Source of the DNA: Tetradesmus obliquus
Lineage: Eukaryota > Chlorophyta > Chlorophyceae > Sphaeropleales > Scenedesmaceae
DNA: 64,000 bases
Assembly: GCA_030272155.1 (NCBI GenBank)
Contig: CP126201.1
Coordinates: 4,636,501-4,700,500 of the forward strand
Direction: 5' to 3'
The notes under the pieces were generated by a model that worked only from the letters and a program-made list of their open reading frames with translations, ran no database searches and was not told the origin of the DNA. The first letter of the stretch is position 1, and every line of letters starts with the position of its first letter. The position numbers and the translations under genes were made by a program. Shown here in pieces: positions 10,585 to 21,649 of the stretch.

Positions 10585-13179
10585 TCAGGGTGTTGCATTT
10601 GGTGCTGTGGTGTTGAGGATGGTCACATTGCCACCCACAACTGTCACATTGGTTGGCACGTTGGCTGCTGCAGGAGTGGTGGTGACAGCAGGCACTGTGG
10701 CAACAGCTGCAGGTGACGGTGATGCAGGCTCTGGAGAAGGCGCAGGCTCCGTTGCTGCCACAGGTGCTGGTGCAGCAGTGACTGCTGGCTGGGTTACGTT
10801 GACTGCCGGCTCTGTTACGTTGAATGCAGGTGGGGTAGCGTTGACCTCGGGCGCTGTTGCGTTGACTGAAGGTGGTGTGGCGTTGACCTCGGGCGCTGTT
10901 GCGTTGACCGAAGGTGGTGTGGCGTTGACCTCAGGCGCTGTTGCGTTGACTGAAGGAGGGGTGGCGTTGACCTCAGGCGCTGTTGCATTGACTGCAGGTG
11001 GTGTAGCGTTGACCTCGGGCGCAGTTGCGTTGACCTCAGGCGCTGTTGCGTTGACTGTGGGTGCAGTGACGTTGACTGCTGCGGGCTGCTCGGTCGCAGG
11101 CAGCGGTGGGGTGGAGACTGTCGTGCCTGCTGGTGGTGTTGCAACAACGTTGGGTGTTGCGGCAACAGCCGCGGGTGGTGCAGTGGCGTTGGCGACTGGT
11201 GTCACTTCAGTGGCATTCTCAGCTGGTGCTGCTGGTGGGGTAACAAGCACACCAGGTGCCACAACTTCTGGGGTAGGTGCGGTGGCATTGGCGTTGGGTG
11301 CAGCCACAACAGGGCCAGTGGTTGTGGCATTCCTGGCATACTTGGGGGCCACAGGCACGTTGGCCACAGGGGGGCAGGGTGGGCGGCCGCAGGACCTTGC
11401 GCAGTAGTTGCCGGCAATCATGTATGGGGCCACGCACTTGCCAAAGTTGAACTGCAGATGCATTGTGACACAGTGAAAGAGGTGCGGGCTGTCAGCAGCA
11501 GGGAGAGATGAGGAGAGAGAGCCAGTGTTTGGCGGGCGAGTTGCTGCACAACCGAAGCCAACTGTTATGCATGCTGGCAGTGTGAGATGCATAGGAAAAC
11601 AATTACTAGGCAGCACAATTGGCAGTTTGGCTCTGCTGTCGCTGGCAGCAAACCAACTGGGGCGCGCATGAGGCGCACGTTGCGTGCGCATGGTGCTTGA
11701 ATGCATCTGGCAGCTTGCAGGAAAGCAACATGAAGGCACCTGGCAGCTTGCAGGAAAATGGCATGAAGGCACCTGGCAGCTTGCAGGAAAATGACATGAA
11801 GGCACCTGGCAGCTTGCAGGAAAACACCATTAGTCACAGGAGCGCCGACCTGCTGAGTGCAGTTGTACTCGTCGGTAGGCGGCACATCCGTGCATGTGGT
11901 CACGTTCCTTTGGGAGGGGTTGCGGCGGCCACCACCCTCGCCACCTTCGCCGCCGCCCTGGCTGCCGCGCCCCTCACTGGTCTGGTTGCCGCCCTGGCTG
12001 CCGCCACCGCCACCCTGGTTGCTCTCAGAGCAGCGGCCGCAGGTGCGCAGGCAGAAGTTGTTGTCCTTCATGAAGCTCTGGTCGCAGGCGCCAAAGCCTT
12101 TCTGCAGGTGTGGCAGGCAGCAACACAGCAGCAGCAGCAGCAGCAGCAGCAGCACGGCAGGAACTTGGATGGCAGGGGATACATTGGGCTACCTCTAGCA
12201 GATGCGAAGCTGGCACTTGAAGCAACTTATAACTCAAACGCCTCCGGCTGAAGCGGTGCAAACCAAGAGAGGGACCTTCAAACAACCATCAACAGTGGCA
12301 ACAGGGAGCAAAGGCATATTGGGCAGTGCACTCAGACGTGGAATGCATGCTGCAGGAACTGCCGTGGCAGGCGTACCTGCTGGTCGCAGGTGTAGCGGTC
12401 ATCTGGTTGGATGTCCGTGCACTCCTCTGATGGCGGCTTCTGTGCCGGGTTGGCGTAGAAGCGCTTGCCTCCCTCTTCGACCCACTTGCCGCCAGCTGCA
12501 GGCAAAGAGAAGCAGCAGCAGCAGCAGCCACAGAAGCAGCAGCAGCAGCAGCAGCAAAACAGGCTCGAAGGTGTCAACACACGAGTGGTGGTCATGTGGT
12601 GCCGTGACCAGCGGCATGCAAGCTGGATTGATATGCTGCATGCAGTAGCGTGCTTACCGCTGCATGCATATCTGACTCTTTGCAAAAGAGAAGCTGCTTC
12701 GGGCATCACAAAGGCCTTGGGCATAACAAACACAACATTCGGCGGCCAAGGTGCCGCACATGCATTGCAAGTAGGTGTGTGCCGCTGGAACAGCCAAAAT
12801 TAGCACGTTTACAGCACCATTAGCAGGTGCTGCAGTGTGCATGAGGCACGGTTTGCATGTATGCAGTGCTTTCTGGCAACTTACCAATAAGCAGCTTTCT
12901 GTTCTGCGCGCCTGCAGCAAGCAGCAAGCAGCAGAGCAGTCCAGGCATGCCAGTCAGCAACACCAGGCAGCCCCTCACATATTGTCATGCTTGCATGATG
13001 GGCCACCCAGCAGAGCACAACATGAAGTCTTGTTGGCATGCGGGAGCAATCAGCATGGCATGCTGCAGTCATGCATCTTTGCTATCTACTGGAAACAGCC
13101 AGTGCTGCTGCTCACCTGCTGCAGATGCTGCCAGCAGCGCTAGACAGCAGATTGCGAGGGTTGCACCGAACTTGCCCAT
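10585..13179 (-). CDS. Secreted ShKT-domain glycoprotein with N-glycosylation-sequon repeats
   Basis: Four exons join in phase: 13179-13116, 12495-12377, 12101-11850 and 11451-10585 (TGA), about 433 residues. Exon 1 is a signal peptide (MGKFGATLAICCLALLAASA). Two six-cysteine ShKT modules follow: C-TDIQPDDRYTC joined across an intron to GFGACDQSFMKDNNFC and ending LRTCGRC, then CTDVPPTDEYNC joined to FGKCVAPYMIAGNYC and ending RSCGRPPC. A Gly/Gln-rich linker separates them. The C-terminal ~260 residues are Pro/Ala/Thr-rich with tandem VNATAPE and VNATPPS units, so each repeat carries an N-x-T sequon. The protein is probably an extracellular matrix or cell-wall protein. ShKT is a structural disulphide fold found in many enzymes and matrix proteins; nothing here indicates a toxin. 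It is a paralogue of the gene at 15000-20313. Confidence 0.8.
10800..11080 (-). repeat. Coding tandem repeat (NATAPE/NATPPS units)
   Basis: A minisatellite within the last exon has a unit of about 30-36 bases that alternates GTCAACGC-type and GAGGTCAACGCC-type blocks. It encodes seven or more Val-Asn-Ala-Thr sequons. Confidence 0.8.
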
Positions 13180-14999
13180 CCTGCCTGTCTTAAACCTGCA
13201 ATACAAATTAGTTCAATGGCTCAGCACAAGTCTCAGCAGCTGCGTTGCACATGAGCATGCTTCGTCACTACAAGTGCTGATCAGCACAACGGCTCTTTGT
13301 CGGCTAGTGGGTGCGCTGGCTGAAGATCAACAGCATTGTTTAGCGCATTATCGCAGAACATTTGGCAGGCTCTGCAGGTGCAGAGTTGGCGTGCGAGCGC
13401 AGCCTGGCAGGTGGGCAATGAAGCTCTGGCAGGGCGCGGTCTTAGGATATCAAGAAAACCAGCAGCAGCACACGTACCGAGTATGTTCAGAAGTAATTGA
13501 AGGCCTTATTTAGCTGCAAGTGTTTAGCAGCAGAGGGATGTGCTGTCCAGTGCCAGCCTTAAAGTTGCGCGTATTGCCGGTATGCCTTAAAATCGCGCGC
13601 ATTCCATATAAGAAGAAGCGTGTGACAACCGCGAAGCAGCAAGGTGTGTATCAGGGCCAGGTTCTTTTGCATCCTCCGTCTACGGCGTGGACGTTGCACC
13701 TCCCGCCGGTGTGCGTCACGTCCGATGTTGCAACTGACCCCGAGCTTGGCATGGGCACGTAAAACAATAAGTTCGTTTTCGGTAGGTTGAATCGTAAATT
13801 TGAAATGCATTTACGCACGAACATGCGGTGCTTCCTTCGTTTGACCAGCACACCATCCAACCGCAGCAACCAGCTAACAAACTCTGCAGCTGTCAGACAG
13901 CAGTTGCCACCTGCGTTCATCTACTTCATTCTACCCGATGATTGCTGTTACGTACACTACAGTTACAAGTGTTATTCAAGCAATACATGCTAGCATTTGC
14001 CAGGCTCCTACGACACCCACATGCTGCATGGCACCACAGTCAAACACGCCACCTTGATTGCATGCTATTCAGATACACCAAGCAGAGTGTCTCTGTCAAG
14101 CACTGGAATTGCAGCAGCTGCCATGCACCTCCAAGCAGCCTCACAAGAGCACTGCCACAAACTGGAGCATCCTGATAATACGGTGCACTGCGTAGATCCG
14201 GCCAGCCTGCATGCAGCCGCAGTCTCCACATGCACATGCAAGCAGGAACACTGTTCTGCGTGCACATATGCTGAGCAACAATCCAACACAAATACTGTGG
14301 CTGCTGCTGCTGCCGTAAATATCTGCAATTCACCGCAAACAATGTTGCACCTCCGTAACCAACAGGCAACACATGCGTCCTGTACATACAACATGCAAGC
14401 CCAAACCCGGACATGCAGCTGCAACGCATATGGCGCTGTCTGCACCCCCACACCTAGTACACCACGAGCAGCAGCGCCGCTAGCATGCTCAAAAATATGC
14501 ACACGATTGCAGGCACAGCAGGCTCACACCAATCTCCTAGCTTTCCTCTGCCATATTCTCCATTGCTGCTGTTCCTGCAAGCAACACCGATGCCGGGGTT
14601 CCAGCTAGTCAAGCAAAAGGGATCAAGAATCTGCCGCATGTTCATCTACCTTGGCACAAGCCACCACCTACCAAAACCAAGTTTTGTATCCACCAACGAT
14701 CATGCCAGTGCGCCGGTCCGCATCATGCTGCATCAAGCAGCACAGCACTGTGTACGCGGCAGCCACTGCTCAGCAGTGACACACGTTCTCTGGACGCATC
14801 TGGCTTGCCCTGCAGCCTGTCAAAACTGGCTGCCTCACTACACCTGCTACAAGTCAACATCACACTGCAAGCGGACACAGATGCAGTACCATCTGCCTTC
14901 TTCCTTGCTTTCTTTCCTCCAAGCAACGATCCTCCATGCTGCTTCATCGTCAAGACTCAACACTGCCGCATGGCGGACAAGCTTCAAGCTGTTGGCGCC
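13180..14999. other. Intergenic spacer between the two ShKT genes
   Basis: No gene was recognised in 1.8 kb. The right part should carry the 3' UTR of the larger ShKT gene (stop 15000). The left part should carry the promoter of the smaller one, with TATA-like elements on the minus strand near 13503-13513 (CTAAATAAGG) and 13602-13610, and the shared motif at 13713-13730. Confidence 0.5.
13713..13730. promoter_or_regulatory. Motif GCGTCACGTCCGATGTTG shared by both ShKT gene promoters
   Basis: This 18-base string differs at one position from the one at 20741-20758, upstream of the other ShKT gene. It contains a TCACGTC core like an ACGT (bZIP-type) site. It lies about 530 bases upstream of the start codon at 13179. 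The co-regulatory role is inferred. Confidence 0.5.
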
Positions 15000-17900
15000 T
15001 TAAGGTGTGTTGTTTGGTGCTGCGAAGGCAGGTGCAGCGGTGTTGGTGGCAGGAGCAGTGGTGTTGGCTGCATTGTTGGCTGCAATAGGTGCTGCATTGG
15101 GGACCGTGAATGCCGGTGCAGTGGTGGTGGTGGCAGGAGCAGTGGTGTCGGCTGCGTTTGCTGCGTTGGGTGCAGTCGTGGTCTCGACAGGAGTAGTTGT
15201 GGCAGCTGATGCTGGAGTGGCGGTGGCTGCGGGGGCGGCGTTAGTTGCATTGGGTGCTGCGCTGTTGGCTGCTGGTGCTGCAGGCGTCACTGTGGCAGCG
15301 GGGGTGGCTGCAGGGGCTGCATTGGCTGCATCAGGTACTGGCACCACGACTGCAGCAGGTGATGGCAGTGGCACCACTGCCAGCGTTGTGTTATCAGCAG
15401 CTGGGGCAGGAGAGGCTGCAGTGTTGGCTGCGTTGTTGGCTGCAGGAGCCACCGTGGCGCCGATAGGTGGCGTGGTGACTGCTGCTGCTGGTGCTGGGGT
15501 AGTAGTGGTTGCAGGTGCTGTAGTCACCACTGCCGGGGAGGCTGTGTTGGCTGATGTGTTTGGTGCTGTGTTTGGTGTTGTCACAGCCACAGGTGCCGGG
15601 CTGGGGCTGGCAACCACAACTGCTGCAGGGCTGGGGCTGGCCACCACAACATTGTCCGCTGCTGCAGGGCTGGGGGTGGCAACCACAACCGCTGCAGGGC
15701 TGGGGCTTGGCAGCTCAACAGCTGCTGCAGGGTTGGGGCTGGCAACCACAACAGCTGCGGGGCTTGGGGTGGTCGCCTCCACTGCTGCAGCGCTGGGGCT
15801 GGCAACGACGGCCGCAGCAGGGCTGGGGCTGGGTGCCTCAACTGCTGCTGCAGGGCTGGCCGCAACAACAGCAGCAGGGCTGGGGCTGGGGGTTGCCACA
15901 GCAGCTGGGCTGGGGCTGGGCTTGGGGCTAGTTGCAGGAGATGGGCTGCGGCTGGCGGTGCTTCCGCAGCGGCCGCATGTGCGCAGGCAGTAGTTGTTGC
16001 TGGTCATCCAGCTCTGGCTGCACTGGCCAAAGGTCCTCTGCACATTGCACGCAAAGCACATCGCAGAAGAGCGGCAGCAGCAAGTGAAACAGTCACCCCA
16101 AGTGCCGCTTGGCTGTCATTGGTGTGAACAAATCAGAGCAGTGCACTGTATTGCAGCGTGGTGGGCACTGTGCTACGCATGCTGGAAGCCACGCTACTCT
16201 GATTGTGCCATGTTTCTAATAGAAAATGCACTGCCTCCTTCTCCGAGTGCAAAAGTAAGGCCATGCAATGGCTGATACATCCGAGCAGATGTTGTACACG
16301 TGGCGCACCTGCTGCTGGCATGTGAAGCGGTTGTCAGGGGCCACATCAGTGCAGCGCTGAGAGGGAGGCGCCTGGGCAGGGTTGGAGTAGAATACCTCGC
16401 CTGTGGTGGGGTCAGTGACATACTTGCCGCCAACTGCACACGGTGCGGCAGAGACAGCACACAGACAGTCAGGTGAGAAGCAGGGGATCTGCTGATGCGG
16501 CACACACTGTTTGAAGTGCGGAAATTAGGTGCGCACCAAATGGATCAAGCAGTAATCTGAGTGAATGGACAGCACACAGATTGGATCAGTCACCACATAT
16601 GAAAGATTGGTGCAGACGAACATGCAATGAACCTGCGCGGCTGACCAGTCTAGCAGCATGGCACAGCAGCAGCGCACGCACCCAGTAGGGCGCCAGATGA
16701 AGGAGCCGGTGCAGGGCGGGGGCTGGGGCTGCGGCGGGGGCCGGGTGAAGGTGATGCTTTGGGGCTTGGGCTTGGGCTTGGGCTGGGGCTGGGGCTGGGG
16801 CTGGGTGACTCAACAACGACTGCTGCAGGGCTGGGGCTGGGTGACGCAACAACGACTGCTGCTGCAGGGCTGGGTGACGCAACGACGACTGCTGCTGCAG
16901 GGCTGGGTGACTCAACAACAACTGCTGCTGCAGGGCTGGGTGATGCAACAACAACTGCCGCAGGGCTGGGGCTGGGTGACGCAACGTTGGCTGCAGGGCT
17001 GGGGCTGGGTGACTCAACAGCAACTGCTGCAGGGCTGGGGGACTCAACAACAACTGCAGCAGGGCTGGGGCTGGGAGATGCAGCGTTGCCCGCATTGGCA
17101 GCCGGGCTGGGGCTGGGTGGGGCAGCATTGCCGGCGTTGGCAGCAGCAGCAGGGCTTGGGCTGGGTGACTCCTCAGCAGCAGGGCTGGGGCTAGGTGATG
17201 CAGCGTTGCCTGCATTGGCCGCAGCTGGGCTTGGGCTGGGTGATGCAGCGTTGCTGGCGTTGGCAGCAGGGCTGGGGCTAGGCGAAGCAGCGTTGGCAGC
17301 AGCGCTAGGGGATGCGGCGTTGCCAGCGTTAGCAGCAGCTGGGCTGGGGCTGGGTGACTCCTCTGCAACAGGGCTTGGGCTAGGCGACGCAGCGTTGGCA
17401 GCAGAGCTTGGGCTGGGTGACACAGCGTTGTCGGCGTTGGCAGCAGCAGGGCTGGGTGATGCAGCGTTGCCGGCGTTGGCAGCAGGGCTTGGGCTGGGTG
17501 ACTCCTCTGCAGCAGGGCTTGGGCTGGGTGATGCAGCGTTGCCGGCGTTGACAGCAGGGCTGGGGCTGGGTGACGCAGCGTTGCCGGCGTTGGCAGCAGG
17601 GCTTGGGGTGGGTGACTCCTCTGCAGCAGGGCTTGGGCTGGGTGACGCAGCGTTGCCAGCGTTGGCAGCCGGGCTGGGTGACGCAGCGTTGCCGGCGTTT
17701 GCAGCGGCCGGGCTTGGGCTGGGTGACTCCTCTGCAGCAGGGCTTGGGCTGGGCGACGCCGCATTGCCGGCGTTGGCAGCCGGGCTGGGTGACGCAGCGT
17801 TGCCGGCGTTGGCAGCAGGGCTGGGTGATGCAGCGTTGCCCGCGTTGGCAGCAGGGCTGGGGCTGGGTGACGCAGCATTGCCAGCGTTGGCAGCAGGGCT

Positions 17901-20030
17901 GGGTGATGCAGCGTTGCCCGCGTTAGCCGCAGCAGGGCTTGGGCTGGGTGACTCGTCTGCAGCAGGGCTTGGGCTGGGTGACACAGCGTTGCCGGCGTTG
18001 GCAGCAGCAGGGCTGGGTGATGCAGCGTTGCCGGCGTTGGCAGCAGGGCTTGGGCTGGGTGACTCCTCTGCAGCAGGGCTTGGGCTGGGCGACGCCGCAT
18101 TGCCGGCGTTAGCAGCAGGGCTGGGTGACGCAACGTTGCCTGCGTTGGCAGCGGGGCTGGGGCTTGCTTCTGGAGAGACAGCATTAGCCGCCGGCGAGGG
18201 TGAGGGCGACTCGCCTCCAGGCCTCACAGGGACAATCACCGCAGGCACAACAGGCACCATCTCAGGGGCGTTGCCAGCAGGGCTTGGGCTGGGTGACGCA
18301 GCATTGCCTGCATTGGCAGCCGGGGTTGGGCTGGGTGACGCAGCGTTGCCGGCGTTGGCAGCAGGGCTGGGCGACGCAACGTTGCCGGCGCTTGCGGCAG
18401 GGCTGGGTGACGCAGCGTTGCCGGCGTTGGCGGCAGGGGCGGGTGACGCAGCGTTGCCGGCGTTGGCAGCAGGGCTGGGTGACGCAGCGTTGCCGGCGCT
18501 GGCAGCTGGGCTGGGTGACTCCTCAGCAGCAGGGCTTGGGCTGGGTGACACAGCACCGCCAGTGTTTCCCGCATTGGCAGCAGGCGTGGGGCTTGCTGCC
18601 GGGGAGTTGCCTGCGTTGGCGGCAGGGCTGGGGCTTGCGGCCGGAGCGTTGCCTGCGTTGGCAGCAGGGCTGGGGCTTGCCGCCGGGGCGTTGCCTGCGT
18701 TAGCAGCAGGGCTGGGGCTTGCGGCCGGGGCGTTGCCTGCGTTGGCAGCAGGGCTGGGGCTTGCTGCCGGGGAGTTGCCTGCGTTGGCGGCAGGGCTGGG
18801 TGACGCAGCACCGCCAGTGCTGCCTGCGTTGGCAGCAGGGCTGGGGCTTGCAGCCGGGGCGTTGGCGGCAGGGCCGGCAGTTGGGGTCTCTGCCGCAGGT
18901 GACGGGGTGGGTGCAGCAGGTGCTGGGGTAGAAGCAGCAGGTGCTGGGGTGGGTGCTGCATTCCCACCGCCACCGCTGCAGCGGCCGCATGTGCGCAGGC
19001 AGTAGTTGTTGGCTACCATCCAGCTGGCATTACACTGGCCAAAGTCCTTCTACAAGTCGGCGTGAAATGCGTGAGGGCAGCAGGGCAGCAGGGAAGGGTC
19101 AAGATGGTGTCTGCAGCGGCGTATGCTGCATATTACACTGAGAAACCCCGCCTTTCGTCCCTTTGGTTCTAGTGCCATCAACAGCTACCTCGATAGCACA
19201 GAGTGCACATGCAGAGCGACCGCACGGATATGCCCTGCCTGGAAGATTGCCGTTTGAGTGCAGCATGTAATGTGATGTGTGTCACAGAAGCAAGGTGTGC
19301 AAGGAACTTTGGGCCACACCAGCACCTGACAACAAATCAAGGCGCACGTGTTGTCACACAAGCACACGCACCTGCTGTTGGCAGGTAAAGCGCTCATCTG
19401 GCTGCACGTCCGTGCACTCTTCGGAAGCGGCTTTCTGGACGGGGTTGGAGTAAAAGGTTGAGCCTGCTGCATTGGTGACAACGCGGCCGCCAGCTGCAGG
19501 CACGAAAGGCAGCAGCCGCAACCGCGATCACGAGCCAACAAAAGATTTTACCACTGTTTTGAGTCAGCATCAGCAACACCAAAAAACTGTTCTTCCGCAT
19601 CCTATAATGGGTGGACAAACAGGACATGCACCTGATGAGACCAGGCAGCATCATGTGCGCAGAAACAGCAACTGCCAGCCCCCAATGCATGGGACTGGGC
19701 TGCATACACAGGGCATCATGCTGTGTGCGTTGATCCCACACTGGAAAACTCACACATGAGCACAGCACGCCAGCACAACAATTTACGATACAGTGCAGCC
19801 CATGCCAAAGTGGCAGCAAGACAAGCACGTGCAATCAGCAGCAATCCTGCAACTCACGGTAGCGATCTGCCTGGGCGAGGCGCCTGGCTTGCAGCCGGCC
19901 AAGGCGGTCAAGGAAGCTGACCTTGCGGCCTGCGCAGCAGCACAGAGATGGCAGTTACTTTGAGGGAAGGCGATGTGTAAAGTTGATGCTGGGAGGGTGC
20001 TTACAAGCATTGGAAAAAAACATGTCGATT

Positions 20031-20092
<62 letters not shown>

Positions 20093-20313
20093 CGTGGCTG
20101 TGTGGCTGCTGCAGCTAGTGAGAGCAGATCAGCATGGGCAGCATCAATCATAGTGACGAGGAATACAGAGGCTCAAAGCCATGTACCGCAATGAAAGAAT
20201 ATTGCTACTGTCAGCTACCTGCTGTGATCAAATGGCTGCTGCTGCTCACCTGCTGCAGATGTTGCCAGCAGCGCTAGGCAGCACAGTGCCAGGAGGGTGG
20301 CCAGCCTGGCCAT
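15000..20313 (-). CDS. Large secreted ShKT / hydroxyproline-rich (SP-repeat) cell-wall glycoprotein
   Basis: Six exons join in phase into about 1262 codons: 20313-20250 (signal peptide MARLATLLALCCLALLATSA), 19929-19858, 19493-19372, 19049-16682, 16433-16309 and 16037-15000 (TAA). Two copies of one module occur: a short GGR/GGK..V..FYSNP segment, then a six-cysteine ShKT domain (CTDVQPDERFTCQQQ + DFGQCNASWMVANNYC + LRTCGRC; the second copy has CTDVAPDNRFTCQQQ). The first module is followed by ~750 residues of SPSPAANAGNAA-type repeats, the second by ~310 residues rich in SPSPAAVVVA and APNAA. SPSP repeats are typical prolyl-hydroxylated, O-glycosylated HRGP sequence of algal walls. A stop at 16650 would end a shorter form, but the donor at 16681 is phase-matched to the exon at 16433, which has no signal peptide or room for a promoter of its own. 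One gene is therefore favoured over two. Confidence 0.75.
16780..18900 (-). repeat. 2-kb coding minisatellite encoding SPSPAANAGNAA units
   Basis: The 2.4-kb exon is almost entirely imperfect tandem units of about 27-60 bases built around GGGCTGGGTGACGCAGCG (plus strand). It encodes Ser-Pro-Ser-Pro-Ala-Ala-Asn-Ala-Gly-Asn-Ala-Ala with interspersed AEES variants. The reverse strand is also open over the same stretch, a by-product of the repeat composition. Confidence 0.9.
20031..20091. repeat. (CAG)20 microsatellite in ShKT gene intron 1
   Basis: About 20 uninterrupted CAG/CTG triplets lie in the first intron of the large ShKT gene. Comparable runs occur at 30449-30541 (31 units), 33069-33122 and 34925-34981. 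Confidence 0.95.
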
Positions 20314-20697
20314 GATGATCTGGTCAGGTGGTAATCCCGATCAGTGATCTGCAGCAGGAGAAGACTGTAAGTGATCGTACACGATATCATTGAAAACAAG
20401 GGACAGCTACGGCACTTCCAGCAGCGTTCGGAATGTTCAGCTCCAGTTGCACCGGCACCTCATGATGAGACGTGCACAGCGTGCCTTTCCATCATAGCAT
20501 GCCTCGCGATCAAAACTGAAACGCTTACTTGTATCGGATTGAAGGATATGTGGTGCTCAAGCTGCAAGGTTGGGAGATCACGCGCGTGTGATCTGAGAAG
20601 CGTCTCCTGCGGCGTGCTCCGACTGATCTTTGTCTGCTGTGGCTTGCAGCAGAACAACTATAACCAAACGCTTGATTTGAAGGGGCAAACAGCAAGC

Positions 20698-20705
20698 TTT
20701 ATATA
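20698..20705 (-). promoter_or_regulatory. TATA box of the large ShKT gene
   Basis: The minus strand reads TATATAAA, 385 bases upstream of the start codon at 20313 and about 35 bases downstream of the shared motif. That arrangement is consistent with a core promoter and a long or intron-containing 5' UTR. Confidence 0.5.
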
Positions 20706-20740
20706 TCTCAGCGCCTCCTAGGTGTTACAACTGCCAACAC

Positions 20741-20758
20741 GCGTCACGTCCGACGTTG
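20741..20758. promoter_or_regulatory. Motif GCGTCACGTCCGACGTTG shared with 13713-13730
   Basis: Seventeen of 18 bases match the copy upstream of the smaller ShKT gene. It is placed just upstream of the TATA box, so it is a candidate proximal element that co-regulates the two wall-protein genes. Confidence 0.55.
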
Positions 20759-21157
20759 TTCCAGCCGCAAAGGCGCATTGCTTACTGTCACGTGTCGAGC
20801 ACTGTAGTTAAGCCGAGAAGATCATAACAACAATCTATAATCAGATGATTCGTGCTGGTCACTGCTGTGCCACCGCGGGGCCCGCTGGGGGAGTTGAGGG
20901 AGCCTCCAAGGTTGAGAAGCTTGCCGAATCACCTTTCCCGCCCAAATCGAAGATCCGAATGTTGCCATATATGGCCTGCAAGCTCTGAAACGACAGCTAA
21001 ATGATACGTCAGAAATTTTAGCATTTGTTTACGGCCAGCAGGCCACTGCAGATCCTCCTCCATTAGAGGCACAGAAGACACGCGTCATGTGCACAGGGCC
21101 CTGCCCGGGCTGCTGCTGCTGCTGCTGCAGCATGAAGTGGTACTACGACAACATCTG

Positions 21158-21162
21158 TTACA
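21158..21162 (-). terminator. TGTAA-type polyadenylation motif downstream of RPN12
   Basis: The minus strand reads TGTAA, the usual chlorophyte poly(A) signal, about 490 bases past the RPN12 stop codon. The five-base motif is weak evidence on its own. Confidence 0.35.
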
Positions 21163-21649
21163 TAAAGGCGGTGATCATCAACTTGTCACACTGCTGCGGT
21201 GCAAAAGAGCGGCAGCAATCCCAGGTGCACTGTGTGCAAATACTACCCTCCTTGTACTCGTAGCAGCAGCAGCCACAACAGGCAATACACAGAAAGCATG
21301 AAGCCAGCAGCAGCTGTCTGGCGCTGCGTGGAGACAGGTGCAGTCTGATTGCAACAACGGAACCAGCTTGGCTCAAGCATGCCACCATACCCTACAATGC
21401 ACAGCACCATGCCACATCCTTTCTTTTCCAGCCGCTGCTCTACTCGACGCGCTCCAGCTCCTTTGCGCACAGCAGGTTCGGTCTGCAGCCCCTACACATG
21501 CACCAGCCCATTGCAAAGGGCTTCAGCAGGTCACCCACACCTCCCTCCTCCGGGCAACCCTGCAAGCTGCTGCTATTGCTGCTATCGCTGCTGCCTGTCC
21601 TGCAAGCTGTGCTGCACATCGTGCTGAGCATTCACGCCTCCACCCAACC

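Larger units (their letters stand above)
20314..21649. other. Intergenic spacer, promoter of the large ShKT gene and RPN12 3' region
   Basis: No gene was recognised. The part near 20314-20760 holds a TATA box and the shared motif. Positions 20577-20594 form an inverted repeat (GATCACgcgcgtGTGATC). The part near 21150-21649 is the RPN12 3' UTR, with a minus-strand TGTAA at 21158-21162 and a copied fragment of the RPN12 last exon near 21435-21470. Confidence 0.5.

Noticed and set aside
10607..11407. 266-codon plus-strand open frame
   Set aside because: Antisense of the NATAPE repeat exon; no start context or domain.
15007..15993. 328-codon plus-strand open frame
   Set aside because: Antisense of the last exon of the large ShKT gene; low-complexity composition only.
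16309..16433. Start of a separate third ShKT gene
   Set aside because: There is no signal-peptide exon between 16433 and 16650, and the phase-1 donor at 16681 fits this exon exactly. One continuous gene is simpler, though a shorter isoform is possible.
16759..19005. 748-codon plus-strand open frame rich in Gly-Leu-Gly-Asp
   Set aside because: It is the antisense shadow of the SP-repeat exon. The minus strand has the signal peptide, ShKT domains and phase-matched splice sites.
10585..20313. ShKT domains as venom-type toxins
   Set aside because: The fold is shared by many matrix proteins and enzymes. Here it is joined to long glycosylated Pro-rich repeats behind signal peptides, which fits cell-wall proteins.
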